A DNA stretch of 22,910 bases, taken from positions 1-22,910 of the forward strand of contig CANBUA010000041.1 in NCBI GenBank assembly GCA_947372535.1, given 5' to 3'. The notes beneath the pieces are model-generated. The model was not told the origin of the DNA, ran no database searches, and saw only the letters and a list, made by a program, of their open reading frames with translations. Positions within the stretch are counted from its first letter, which is position 1. Every line of letters starts with the position of its first letter. Shown here one piece after another: positions 7,917 through 19,404 of this stretch. The translations under genes were made by a program, and so were the position numbers. The DNA is from Burkholderiales bacterium (GTDB lineage: Bacteria; Pseudomonadota; Gammaproteobacteria; Burkholderiales; Burkholderiaceae).

Positions 7917-9482
7917 TCACAACTTGAACACGCTGACGACTTGGGCGAGGTTATCGGCCTGCCGCCTCAGACTTTCCGCCGCCGCCGCACTTTCTTCCAC
8001 CAGAGCTGCGTTCTGCTGCGTGACCTCGTCGAGCTGGGTGACGGCCTGGCTGACCTGATCGATGCCCCCGCTTTGCTCAACCGTGGCACGAGAGATCTCG
8101 TCGATGAGCTGACTCACGCTCTTGACCTGGGCGACGATGTCATCCATGGAATGGCCGGCCTGGTCCACCTGGCGCTCGCCAATGCTCACCTTCTCCACGC
8201 TCTCAACAATCAGCGACTTGATTTCCTTGGCCGCGTTGGCCGAGCGTTGCGCCAGCGAACGCACTTCACTGGCCACCACCGCAAAGCCTCGTCCCTGCTC
8301 ACCGGCCCGCGCGGCTTCCACCGCCGCGTTGAGCGCCAGAATATTGGTCTGGAAAGCGATGCCATCGATCACGCCGATGATGTCGACGATCTTTTTGGAC
8401 GACGCGGCGATCTCTCGCATCGTGGACACCACTTGGTTGACGGCCAAGCCGCCCTTGGCCGCTGCGTTGGAGGCATCGCCAGCCAAGGAATTGGCCTGAC
8501 TGGCGGTATCGGCGTTGTTTCGAACAGTGCTGCTCAGTTGCTCCATCGAGGCCGCCGTCTCCTGCAGATTGCTGGCCTGGCTTTCCGTCCGCTGGCTCAG
8601 GTCGGCATTGCCCATGGCGATCTGGGCCGAGCCTGTGGCGATGGAGTCCGAGGCACTACGCACTTGTCCGACGACCCGCGCCAGGTTGGCCTGCATGGCA
8701 GCCAGAGACGCCAGCACGCTGTCGGCCGGGGCGGTTTCGGCACCCGCGACTTGACTGAGATCGCCCGCAGCGACCCGCCGGGCGGCTTCATTGAGCGCGC
8801 CTGGCTCGGCACCCAGCGCACGGCCCAGGCTGCGTGTGATCAGCAGCCCTGCCACAGCGGCGCCCAGGAAGGCCACCGCGCAGCACACGATCAGAATCGT
8901 CCGCTGCGTGTTGTAGGCGTCCTGCGCATCCTCGATGAGCTTGACGGCATGGGACTCGGTGTAAGCCTTGTACGCGATCGATCCTTTGACCAGCGCTGCC
9001 AGCAAAGGGCGGCATTCCTCATTCATCTTGACAATGGCCTGGTCACGCTGCCCTGCCACGGCGAGCTGAACGATGGATCGGGCCACCGGACCATACTGAT
9101 CCTCGACCCTGTTGATGTCTGCCACCAGTTTGCGCGCTTGCTCTGACACATCACTGGCCTTGTCGATCATCCCATTGAGTTGGGCCAAGCTCAGGCGAAC
9201 TTTTTCGTCGGCTTCGCTGACGAGGCTCTTCTCGATCTGCAAGTCCGCCGGTTTGACCACCAAGACGAGATTTCTCGCTGCGATGGCCCGGGCATCCACG
9301 GCATATCGCACCTCGGCGGCCATGGAGGCGCGCGCATTGATGCCATGAACGTAGGACACAAAGCGATCGTTGGCCTGCTTCAAAGACGCCACGGACACTG
9401 CCGCAATGACCAAGACCAACACCGACAAGCCACCAAAGGCCATCAACAGCTTGGCCCTCACCGTCATGTTGTGGAAGTTCAT
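7917..9482 (-). CDS. Methyl-accepting chemotaxis protein (4HB-HAMP-MA)
   Basis: A 521-residue chemoreceptor of Tar/Tsr-like layout. The ATG at 9482 is preferred because AGAGGA (9489-9494) lies six bases upstream; an ATG five codons further upstream overlaps that ribosome site. Domains: transmembrane helix 1 (about 10-32), a periplasmic four-helix-bundle ligand domain (33-190), helix 2 (193-218), HAMP (about 215-265), and the cytoplasmic signalling hairpin (275-515). The conserved tip [20 protein letters not shown] and the following [21 protein letters not shown] are intact, so it should bind CheW and CheA. The protein ends VVSVFKL without an NWETF-like CheR/CheB docking pentapeptide. It heads an operon with a cheW remnant, a DNA-binding regulator and an Hpt gene. 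CheA and intact CheW must be supplied from elsewhere. Confidence 0.95.
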   Translation of the reverse strand: MNFHNMTVRAKLLMAFGGLSVLVLVIAAVSVASLKQANDRFVSYVHGINARASMAAEVRYAVDARAIAARNLVLVVKPADLQIEKSLVSEADEKVRLSLAQLNGMIDKASDVSEQARKLVADINRVEDQYGPVARSIVQLAVAGQRDQAIVKMNEECRPLLAALVKGSIAYKAYTESHAVKLIEDAQDAYNTQRTILIVCCAVAFLGAAVAGLLITRSLGRALGAEPGALNEAARRVAAGDLSQVAGAETAPADSVLASLAAMQANLARVVGQVRSASDSIATGSAQIAMGNADLSQRTESQASNLQETAASMEQLSSTVRNNADTASQANSLAGDASNAAAKGGLAVNQVVSTMREIAASSKKIVDIIGVIDGIAFQTNILALNAAVEAARAGEQGRGFAVVASEVRSLAQRSANAAKEIKSLIVESVEKVSIGERQVDQAGHSMDDIVAQVKSVSQLIDEISRATVEQSGGIDQVSQAVTQLDEVTQQNAALVEESAAAAESLRRQADNLAQVVSVFKL

Positions 9483-9488
9483 CTCAAA

Positions 9489-9494
9489 TCCTCT
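9489..9494 (-). promoter_or_regulatory. Ribosome binding site that decides the chemoreceptor start
   Basis: AGAGGA on the minus strand ends six bases before the ATG at 9482. It lies inside the alternative five-codon-longer frame, so the shorter start is the likely one. Confidence 0.7.
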
Positions 9495-9550
9495 CATTGC
9501 CGCCAGGGAAGGCCTGGGCCACCGCCAGTCAATGTGCTGGGGATGACTCT

Positions 9551-9577
9551 TTTTCGACCTCTCGTATCATTTCTTAA
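9551..9577 (-). promoter_or_regulatory. Candidate FliA (sigma-28) promoter of the chemoreceptor operon
   Basis: On the minus strand TTAAGAAA (9577-9570) and GTCGAAAA (9558-9551) are separated by 11 bases. The flagellar sigma-28 consensus is TAAAGTTT-N11-GCCGATAA: the -35 core matches at three of four bases (TTAA against TAAA) and the -10 at six of eight. The -10 lies about 70 bases upstream of the receptor ATG. FliA control of chemoreceptors is well established, which makes the match more credible, but it was found by eye. Confidence 0.35.
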
Positions 9578-9592
9578 GTGATAAGTGATACG
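9563..9592. repeat. Inverted repeat CGTATCA...TGATACG with internal tandem AAGTGAT
   Basis: Perfect seven-base arms CGTATCA (9563-9569) and TGATACG (9586-9592) flank 16 bases. The right half contains the tandem repeat AAGTGAT-AAGTGAT (9576-9589). The element overlaps the candidate -35 of the chemoreceptor promoter, so it could be a regulator binding site. It sits in a locally AT-rich spacer, unlike the surrounding genes. Confidence 0.4.
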
Positions 9593-9603
9593 CAAATGCA
9601 AAA

Positions 9604-9631
9604 AAAGCACTTGGTTCACACCAAGTGCTTT
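9604..9631 (-). terminator. Rho-independent terminator of the small hypothetical gene
   Basis: A perfect 11-bp stem AAAGCACTTGG / CCAAGTGCTTT encloses a six-base loop (9615-9620). Read on the minus strand the stem runs into seven T residues (complement of A 9600-9606), so it terminates leftward transcription. It starts about 20 bases after the stop codon of the 65-aa ORF at 9652, and it insulates the chemoreceptor promoter from upstream transcription. Confidence 0.88.
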
Positions 9632-9651
9632 CAAAGAGGATGCGCTTGTTG

Positions 9652-9852
9652 TCAGCCTGGCCGGTGCGGCTGTTCACGCATGCGAAGGGACAGGTGAGCC
9701 ACCAAGGCCAAGCTGCTGGCCACGAACTGTTCGTCGGTGAGGGGCTCCTGGCGAACACGTGAACGCTCTGGACGATGGCGGATCGACAGGCCATGGCGGT
9801 GAGCATGCTGTTGGTGTTGGCTGCCGGACGATTGTGCTTGGGTGTTCATCAT
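9652..9852 (-). CDS. Small hypothetical protein, His/Gln-rich N-terminus
   Basis: I do not recognise this 65-66-residue protein. Two adjacent ATG codons (9852 and 9849) give possible starts; no strong Shine-Dalgarno is visible. The N-terminus is rich in Gln, His and Ser (SQHQQHAHRHG), the middle is basic (IRHRPERSRVRQEP), and the C-terminal half looks helical and amphipathic (LTDEQFVASSLALVAHLSLR). There is no signal peptide, membrane helix or cysteine. Support for a real gene comes from the strong minus-strand terminator about 20 bases beyond its stop, which otherwise would serve no visible gene. It lies between the chemoreceptor operon and the divergent CHASE3 kinase operon. A longer reading of the same frame to 9987 is possible but begins in sequence without gene-like features. 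Confidence 0.5.
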   Translation of the reverse strand: MMNTQAQSSGSQHQQHAHRHGLSIRHRPERSRVRQEPLTDEQFVASSLALVAHLSLRMREQPHRPG

Positions 9853-10122
9853 GGGTATCAAAATCAAAAGTGGGCTTTCCGGCAACTGACCGATGGCGGC
9901 TGAAAACTGGCAAGCCCGCCACGATGCCTGAATGCTGAAAGAGCAAAAGCTCGAATTGCAGCGACTTTGCCGACATCCGGGCGCCATGTCGCCCAGCGGA
10001 ATCCTTCATACCGTGTAGGACATTGCCGCGTCCTGCAGTCGGCCAGCCTTGGCAGCCACCCAAGTGCCTGAAAATCACGGTCCGGCCTCATGCCATTGGC
10101 CCGCCACGAGGATTCAGTACCG
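9853..10122. other. Divergent intergenic region
   Basis: About 270 bases lie between the small minus-strand gene and the plus-strand kinase and should hold both promoters. I see no convincing -35/-10 pair. Short dyads are present: GGGCG/CGCCC at 9979-9983 and 9990-9994, overlapped by GACAT/ATGTC at 9972-9976 and 9986-9990. Open frames through here have no recognisable protein features. Confidence 0.35.
10108..10112 (+). promoter_or_regulatory. Ribosome binding site supporting the 10123 start
   Basis: GAGGA lies ten bases before the ATG at 10123. The in-frame upstream ATG at 10090 has no comparable sequence, so the shorter start is preferred. Confidence 0.5.
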
Positions 10123-13623
<3,501 letters not shown>

Positions 13624-13627
13624 GCGC

Positions 13628-14440
13628 ATGCCTCATGTCGACCTTGAATTGCGCCTGCTCATGGAGGCGATCTATGGCAAGTACAGCCACGATTTCAGAG
13701 ACTATTCAGGCTCTTCGCAACGCCGGCGCGTGCTGCATGCCTTGCAGCAGCTGGATTGCGAGACCATCTCGGCGTTGCAATCGAAGGTGCTGCACGACCC
13801 CACGGCCTTCCAAAAGCTGCTGGACATCCTGACCATCCCCTTCAGCGAGATGTTCCGCGATCCCAGCTACTACCTGGCGCTGCGCCAGCACGTCATCCCC
13901 GTGCTGCGGACCTACCCTTCGCTCAAGATCTGGATCGCCGGGTGCAGCACGGGCGAGGAGGTCTACTCCATGGCCATCCTGCTGCGCGAGGAAGGCCTGC
14001 TCGAGCGCACCATGATCTACGCAACCGACATCAACCCGGCTTCGCTGGAGAAGGCACGCCAAGGCATCTTCCCGGCGGCCAGCGTGAAACTGTTCACGGC
14101 CAACTACCAGGCCTCCGGCGGCACGGCCGCGTTCTCCGATTACTACACGGCGGCCTACAACGCCGTGCGCTTTGACCGCACACTGTGCGACAACGTGACC
14201 TTCGCCGACCACAGCCTGGCCACCGACCACGTCTTCTCCGAAACCCACCTGGTGTGCTGCCGCAACGTGCTGATCTACTTCAAGCGCAACCTGCAAGACC
14301 GGGCTCTGGGCCTGTTCCACGAATCGCTGTGCCACCGCGGTTTCCTGGGGCTGGGCTCCAAGGAAAGCCTGGATTTCTCCTCGTACGCCGATCGATTCGA
14401 CCCGGTGATCAAGGTCGAACGCATCTTCCGCAAGCGCTGA
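13628..14440 (+). CDS. cheR: CheR-type glutamate O-methyltransferase
   Basis: A 270-residue cytoplasmic SAM-dependent methyltransferase of the CheR family, which methylates glutamates in chemoreceptors or similar signalling helices. The helical N-terminal domain ends in LTIPFSEMFRDP, equivalent to the conserved T-x-FFRxP region. The SAM-binding site WIAGCSTGEEVYS is near residue 104, and the CRNVLIYF motif near residue 212 is intact. There is no C-terminal TPR extension and no pentapeptide-tethering feature is evident. It begins four bases after the kinase stop and its own stop overlaps the cheB start (TGATG), so all three are likely co-translated. With no CheA, CheW or receptor in this operon, its substrate may be a receptor elsewhere, possibly the one at 7917-9482, or it may serve the kinase. 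Family assignment is firm; the target is not. Confidence 0.93.
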   Translation: MPHVDLELRLLMEAIYGKYSHDFRDYSGSSQRRRVLHALQQLDCETISALQSKVLHDPTAFQKLLDILTIPFSEMFRDPSYYLALRQHVIPVLRTYPSLKIWIAGCSTGEEVYSMAILLREEGLLERTMIYATDINPASLEKARQGIFPAASVKLFTANYQASGGTAAFSDYYTAAYNAVRFDRTLCDNVTFADHSLATDHVFSETHLVCCRNVLIYFKRNLQDRALGLFHESLCHRGFLGLGSKESLDFSSYADRFDPVIKVERIFRKR

Positions 14441-15063
14441 TGGACGCCAGCATGCAGTCCCTGCCAGCCAGCCATCGAGACATCACCCCCGGCAGCATTC
14501 AGGCCGTGGTGATCGGCGCGTCGGCCGGTGGTGTCGAGGCTCTGCTCAAGATCCTGTCCGGTCTGCCGGCCTCTTTCGTCCAGCCCATCATCGTGGTCCT
14601 CCACCTGCCAGAAGACCGGCCCAGCCTGCTGCCCGACATCCTGGCCTACCGCCTGAACATGCGCGTCTACGAAGCCATGGACAAACAACCCATCGAAGCC
14701 TCCACGCTGTACGTGGCGCCATCCGGCTACCACCTCTCGGTCGAGAAGGACCACTCTCTCTCGCTCAGCGGCGAAGCAGCCGTCAACTACTCGCGCCCGT
14801 CCATCGATGTGCTGATGACCTCGGCCGCCGATGCCTACGGGCCCGCCCTGGCCGGCATCCTGCTGACCGGCGCCAATCACGACGGTGCTGCCGGCATGGC
14901 GCACATCAAGGCCAGAGGCGGCTGGACGGTTGTGCAAAACCCCGAACAAGCGCAGTCTTCAACCATGCCGCAGGCGGCCATCAAACGGCAGGCCCCCGAC
15001 CTGATCCTCTCCCTGGATGACATCCACGCATTGCTGCTCAAGCTAGGACAAGCCCCATCATGA
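14440..15063 (+). CDS. cheB: Stand-alone CheB-type methylesterase
   Basis: This 207-residue protein is the CheB catalytic domain alone, without the N-terminal receiver that regulates classical CheB. It hydrolyses receptor glutamyl methyl esters and can deamidate glutamines. The catalytic triad is visible: Ser28 in IGASAGG, His55 in VVLHLPE, and Asp148 in LLTGANHDGAAG, with spacing like that of E. coli CheB (Ser164, His190, Asp286). The ATG at 14440 shares its A with the cheR stop; ATG 14452 is an in-frame alternative. Its stop overlaps the next gene by ATGA. Lacking a receiver, its activity is probably controlled by protein contacts or through the receiver-kinase encoded next, not by its own phosphorylation. 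Confidence 0.93.
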   Translation: MDASMQSLPASHRDITPGSIQAVVIGASAGGVEALLKILSGLPASFVQPIIVVLHLPEDRPSLLPDILAYRLNMRVYEAMDKQPIEASTLYVAPSGYHLSVEKDHSLSLSGEAAVNYSRPSIDVLMTSAADAYGPALAGILLTGANHDGAAGMAHIKARGGWTVVQNPEQAQSSTMPQAAIKRQAPDLILSLDDIHALLLKLGQAPS

Positions 15064-16274
15064 CCGACGACCGCACGAAGCTGTTGATCGTGGACGACTT
15101 GCCGGAAAACCTGCTGGCACTGAAAGCCCTGATTCAACAAGATGATCACCTGATCTACCAGGCCGCCTCGGGCGATGAAGCGCTGGGGCTGCTGCTGGAG
15201 CACGATTTCGCGCTGGCCATCCTCGATGTGCAGATGCCGGGCATGAACGGCTTCGAGCTGGCCGAGCTGATGCGCGGTACCGAGAAGACGCGCCACATCC
15301 CCATCGTCTTTGTGACTGCTGCCAATCGCGACCGCAACCATGCCTTCAAGGGCTACGAGAACGGCGCCGTCGATTTCCTCTATAAGCCGCTGGATGCCTT
15401 TGCCGTCAAGAGCAAAGTCGGCGTCTTTGTCGACCTGCACCGTCAGCGTCAGCAAACCCAACGCCAATTGGCCGCCCTGGAAGAAAGCCGCCGTCAGCAG
15501 CAGGTCCTTTTGAACGAGTTGCAGGCCACGCAGCAGGAGTTGCAAAAAGCATTGCAGATGCGAGATGACTTCATGTCCCTGGTCGCGCATGAACTTCGCA
15601 CGCCCTTGAGCGCCCTGTCGCTGGACATCCAGGTGCGGCAAAAGCACCTTGAAAAAGGCAACACCTCCGTGTTTGGGGCCGAACCGCTGTCGGGCATGTT
15701 TGCCAAGTACCGGCGTCAGACGCAAAGCATGACGCGCCTGATCGAGGACATGCTCGATGTCTCGCGCATCCGCAATGGCAAGCTCTCCATCCGCCCGGCC
15801 AACACCGACCTGCCACGCCTGATCGAGCGTGTGGTGGCCGACTTCCCGCGCCAGGAGCGCGACAGCGCCATCAGCCTGCACATCGACGACAGCGTGGCCG
15901 ATGTGACGGGCCGCTGGGACGAGTTCCGCATCGAGCAGGTGCTGGTGAACTTGCTGAGCAACGCCATGCGCTATGGCGCCGGTCAGCCGGTCGATGTGCG
16001 CTTGACGGCATCGCCCGAGGCGGCCTGCATCAGCGTGAGAGACCGTGGCATCGGCATCGCCCCGGACGCCCAGCAGCGCATCTTCGAGCAGTTCGTGCGG
16101 GTGGCCGACCCGCTGGCACACACGGGGCTTGGCCTGGGCCTGTACATCACCAAGCAGCTGATTGACGCCCACGAAGGCTCGATCACGGTCGAGAGCCAAC
16201 TCGGTGAGGGCTCGGTCTTCACCGTGACCTTGCCCCTGGGTCGCGCAGGCCCCTCAGCCAGCAGCCCCACTTGA
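15060..16274 (+). CDS. Receiver-first histidine kinase (REC-coiled coil-HisKA-HATPase)
   Basis: A soluble 404-residue protein with no membrane helix. An N-terminal receiver (about 6-122) has the acidic pair in LLIVDD, phospho-accepting Asp56 in ILDVQMPGMNG, and the KPL lysine. A Gln-rich coiled coil (130-170) leads to HisKA with LVAHELRTPLSALS and His177, then HATPase_c with NLLSNAMRYG, DRGIGIAP and GLGLGLYI. Such receiver-kinases commonly sit downstream of CheR/CheB pairs and can take phosphate from an upstream kinase, or be switched by it. The ATG overlaps the cheB stop by four bases. The last 21 bases overlap, on the opposite strand, the end of the convergent kinase gene. No DNA-binding output domain is present in the operon. 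Confidence 0.94.
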   Translation: MTDDRTKLLIVDDLPENLLALKALIQQDDHLIYQAASGDEALGLLLEHDFALAILDVQMPGMNGFELAELMRGTEKTRHIPIVFVTAANRDRNHAFKGYENGAVDFLYKPLDAFAVKSKVGVFVDLHRQRQQTQRQLAALEESRRQQQVLLNELQATQQELQKALQMRDDFMSLVAHELRTPLSALSLDIQVRQKHLEKGNTSVFGAEPLSGMFAKYRRQTQSMTRLIEDMLDVSRIRNGKLSIRPANTDLPRLIERVVADFPRQERDSAISLHIDDSVADVTGRWDEFRIEQVLVNLLSNAMRYGAGQPVDVRLTASPEAACISVRDRGIGIAPDAQQRIFEQFVRVADPLAHTGLGLGLYITKQLIDAHEGSITVESQLGEGSVFTVTLPLGRAGPSASSPT

Positions 16275-19214
16275 GACCGGCGCAGGCGACAGCCAGCGCA
16301 GCAAGGTGGCATAAAGCCGGGTCAGGTCCACCGGCTTGGACAGGTGGTCGTTCATGCCTGCGGCCAGGCAGGCATCGCGGTCCTGGTTGAAGGCGTTGGC
16401 GGTCATGGCGATGATGGGTGTGGTGGCATGCCCGGGCAGCGCACGGATGCGGCGCGATGCCTCCAGGCCATCGACCTCGGGCATTTGCATGTCCATCAGA
16501 ATCAAAGCATAGCGACCGCGCTGCGCCAGTTCCACGGCTTGTCTGCCGTTCTCGGCCACATCGACGCTCAGGCCCGCCGACATCAGCAGTTCGGTGGCCA
16601 GCACCTGGTTGATGCGGTTGTCCTCGGCCAGCAAGACCTTGGCGCCGGCGCAACGCGCCAGCAGAACCGCCATGGCATCGTCCATGCCCAATGGCTGGGA
16701 CGCTGCCACGGTCCTGCCGCCCTCCGCCAGCCTGGCCGTGAACCAGAACTCGCTGCCCACGCCCAGTTCGCTGCTGACGCCCACCTCGCCGCCCATCAGC
16801 GCCGCCAGCCTCTGCGTGATCGACAGGCCCAGCCCGGTGCCTCCGAAACGGCGCGTGGTGGACGTGTCGGCCTGCACGAAGGCATTGAACAACTGCCCGA
16901 GCTGGTCAGGCGCGATGCCCATGCCGGTGTCCCGAACCGAAAACCGCACGACCAACTGGCCGGCTTCCCGCTGGACGAGCACCACGCCGACGGAAATGCT
17001 GCCATGTTCAGTGAACTTGACCGCATTGCCCAGCAGGTTGAGCAAGGCCTGCGACAGCCTTGTCGAATCGCCACGCAAGGCATCCGGCACGTGCTCGTCG
17101 ACCTTGGCTACCACCACCAGGCCCTTGGCACTGGCCTGCTCGCGCACCAGCGAGCAGCTTCCCTGCACCACGGACGCCAGCGAGAAGTCACGGATTTCCA
17201 GGTCCAGCTTGCCCGCTTCGATCTTGGACAGGTCCAGGATGTCGTTGATCACCTGGAGCAGGTGGGTCGCGGCATCAGCCACCTGGCCCAATCGCTCGGC
17301 CTGCTTGGCATCGCGCGCGTCGCGCCGCATCAGGTGCGTGAGCCCGATGATGGCGTTCATGGGCGTGCGGATCTCGTGACTCATGTTGGCCAGGAAGGTG
17401 CCCTTGGCCCGGTTGGCGGCCTCGGCCGCTGCCCGGGCCTCCACCAACTCGGCCGTGCGCAGGGCCACGCGGTGCTCCAGGTCCGCATTCAAGGCGCGGA
17501 TTTCCAGCTCGGCCAAGCGCCGCTGGCTGATGTCCACACTGAACAGCGCGATGCCCTCGGGTGTGGGCTGGATGTTCACCTCGAACCAGCCCTGGCTGCC
17601 ATCGGGGAAGGTGTAAGCCGTCTCAAACTGCTGGGCCACACGGTTGTCCAACACCTGGCCGATCCGGGCAAAGACCTCGGTCTTTTCGATGCCCGGGTGA
17701 CATTCCATCATGGTGCGCCCGATGAGTGGCTCCGCGCTCTGCCGGTTCTGCTGCTCACCAGCGGCGTTGATGTACCGGTAGCGCCAGTCGAAGCCGATGA
17801 TCTGGCAAGCCTCGATCATGTTGTCCAGCGTGTGCCGATAGCGCTCCCCGCTCTGACGCATGGCTTCTTCGGCCTGCTTGCGATCGGTGATGTCGTAGAA
17901 AGTGATCAGCAAGTCGTCGTCAATGGCGATGCCCGAGGTCACCATGGTGCGTTGGGTGCCATCCTTGCAGGTGATCAGGTATTCCAACGGTTCGACATCG
18001 GTGCCTGCCGCCACCGCGCGGGCCACGGCGGCGGTGCGCCGCTCGATCACGGAGGCGCGGTAGCTCGGATCCGGGTAGGCCAGAGGCCACCAGTGGGCCA
18101 GGGTGGGCAGCTCCTCCAGGGTGTAGCCAAAGACTTGGACGAAGCGCGCATTCAGCTCGGTGAACTGGTCGTTCTTGTCAATCAGCGCCAACGGCAATGG
18201 CGCTTCGTGGATCAGCCGCCGGAAACGCCGCTCGCTTTTCCGCAGATTGGCATCGGCCAATTCGTGGCGTCTCACGGCGTCATCCAGCAGATCGCGCACC
18301 TGGGCCACTTCGGTGATGTCGGGCGGCGCCGCTCCAGGCAGAGGCACTTCGGCCAGTGAAGCCACCGCTCGACCCAGGCGGCGGCTGGCCATCTGGCCGC
18401 CCAGCACGCCCACCAAGGTGGCCCCGAGCACGGCGGCCAGCAGCTTGCCCGCCGCTGAGAGCAGTGATGCCCGATAGACCGCTCGTGGAATCTCGATGAT
18501 CACCGACCAAGGGGATTCGAGCGACTTCACGACGAAGCGCTTGCTCGGATCGACCTCGGTGCGGGAATCGAGCCCGGCCGGCGCTCGACGGGCGATCAGG
18601 GCACCATGGCCATCGATCAATTGAACAGCCCAGCCTGCCGGCAAGGGCATCTGGTCAAGCTGTTTCTGGAACTGGCGGGCCTCGAAGACGCTGAGCATCA
18701 GGTAGCGCGTCCTCCCCTGCCGCAAGGCGGGCACGGCAATGGCGACCAAGGGTTCCTTGGCGATGGGCCCGACAAACACATCGCCTACAGCGGGTCGGCC
18801 GGTAGCCATCGCGGTCGGTGCCGCGGCATGCCCCTTGGGCCGGGGCAGCTGGGGCAAGGGTTGCCCGAAAGGCACCCGCGTGTTGAACAACATCTGCATC
18901 TGCGGGTCGGCCATGACGATGTGGCCGTCAAAGCTGGCACGAAAGCTTTGCGCTTCCTGGTAGAGATCGCCCCAGCGCGAGGCATCGTCCACCAGCGGCG
19001 ATTGGGCCAGCATGCGCAGTGCCCCGACCCTGGCGCCGACTTCCAGGTCGATGGCCACCGCGAGTGTCTTGGCCAGCGCCGCGCCAGTGCGTTCGCGCTC
19101 GTCCTGCACCTGCTGGACCTGTCCGATGGCCAGGTAGGCAGCCAGCAACACCAACGGCCCGACGCACAGCCAGATCAGGCGCGTCAGGAATGTATTGAGC
19201 GGCAAAGGCAACAT
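16254..19214 (-). CDS. Double-Cache-like/PAS hybrid sensor histidine kinase
   Basis: A membrane hybrid kinase of 986 residues from the ATG at 19214; a TTG directly before it would add one residue. Layout: helix 1 (8-28), a periplasmic sensor of Cache-like type (28-245, with a DVFVGPIAKEPLVAIAVPA segment typical of double-Cache domains), helix 2 (about 250-277), two PAS domains (about 330-445 and 452-570), a short coiled coil, HisKA with MSHEIRTPMNAIIGL and His613, HATPase_c (about 718-835, with DTGMGIAP and GGTGLGLSI), and a C-terminal receiver (862-980) with Asp908 in LMDMQMPEVDG. There is no Hpt, so a separate Hpt is required for output. The ribosome site is weak, and a 16-codon ORF ends on the start codon. 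The gene is convergent with, and overlaps by 21 bases, the receiver-kinase. Confidence 0.93.
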   Translation of the reverse strand: MLPLPLNTFLTRLIWLCVGPLVLLAAYLAIGQVQQVQDERERTGAALAKTLAVAIDLEVGARVGALRMLAQSPLVDDASRWGDLYQEAQSFRASFDGHIVMADPQMQMLFNTRVPFGQPLPQLPRPKGHAAAPTAMATGRPAVGDVFVGPIAKEPLVAIAVPALRQGRTRYLMLSVFEARQFQKQLDQMPLPAGWAVQLIDGHGALIARRAPAGLDSRTEVDPSKRFVVKSLESPWSVIIEIPRAVYRASLLSAAGKLLAAVLGATLVGVLGGQMASRRLGRAVASLAEVPLPGAAPPDITEVAQVRDLLDDAVRRHELADANLRKSERRFRRLIHEAPLPLALIDKNDQFTELNARFVQVFGYTLEELPTLAHWWPLAYPDPSYRASVIERRTAAVARAVAAGTDVEPLEYLITCKDGTQRTMVTSGIAIDDDLLITFYDITDRKQAEEAMRQSGERYRHTLDNMIEACQIIGFDWRYRYINAAGEQQNRQSAEPLIGRTMMECHPGIEKTEVFARIGQVLDNRVAQQFETAYTFPDGSQGWFEVNIQPTPEGIALFSVDISQRRLAELEIRALNADLEHRVALRTAELVEARAAAEAANRAKGTFLANMSHEIRTPMNAIIGLTHLMRRDARDAKQAERLGQVADAATHLLQVINDILDLSKIEAGKLDLEIRDFSLASVVQGSCSLVREQASAKGLVVVAKVDEHVPDALRGDSTRLSQALLNLLGNAVKFTEHGSISVGVVLVQREAGQLVVRFSVRDTGMGIAPDQLGQLFNAFVQADTSTTRRFGGTGLGLSITQRLAALMGGEVGVSSELGVGSEFWFTARLAEGGRTVAASQPLGMDDAMAVLLARCAGAKVLLAEDNRINQVLATELLMSAGLSVDVAENGRQAVELAQRGRYALILMDMQMPEVDGLEASRRIRALPGHATTPIIAMTANAFNQDRDACLAAGMNDHLSKPVDLTRLYATLLRWLSPAPVSSGAAG

Positions 19215-19264
19215 CAAGGCTGCCTGACCGGTGCCGAGCCGGACATGCGATCAGTCATGGTCAT
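19214..19264 (-). CDS. Possible 16-codon leader ORF coupled to the Cache/PAS kinase
   Basis: An ATG at 19264 follows AGGA (19272-19275) at seven bases and opens MTMTDRMSGSAPVRQP, ending in a TGA whose A is the first base of the kinase ATG (TGATG). The ribosome site is better than the kinase's own. It could set kinase translation by termination-reinitiation coupling. The peptide has no recognisable motif and could equally be a chance ORF. Confidence 0.3.
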   Translation of the reverse strand: MTMTDRMSGSAPVRQP

Positions 19265-19404
19265 GGCCAGTTCCTGTCACGCGGTGCGCATGCATCGCTC
19301 CCTGCGCCTACCTTACACCGATTCTTTTGGCTGGAAAGGGTCAGTTGGCAGCGTGCCACGGGCTGCTGGTCTGACCGAGGCGCCGCCATGCCATCATTGG
19401 CGAC
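19265..19404. other. Divergent spacer between kinase and methyltransferase genes
   Basis: About 140 bases between the minus-strand leader/kinase and the plus-strand methyltransferase. It must contain the promoters of both, but I cannot pick out reliable elements. Confidence 0.3.

Noticed and set aside
7824..9146. A 440-codon plus-strand open frame opposite the chemoreceptor
   Set aside because: The minus strand encodes a complete, highly conserved chemoreceptor signalling domain here; the plus-strand frame is its complement.
16344..18359. A 671-codon open frame on the plus strand opposite the Cache/PAS kinase
   Set aside because: It is the antisense shadow of a strongly supported kinase gene in GC-rich DNA. 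Its translation is rich in His, Arg, Gly and Gln without any domain pattern.
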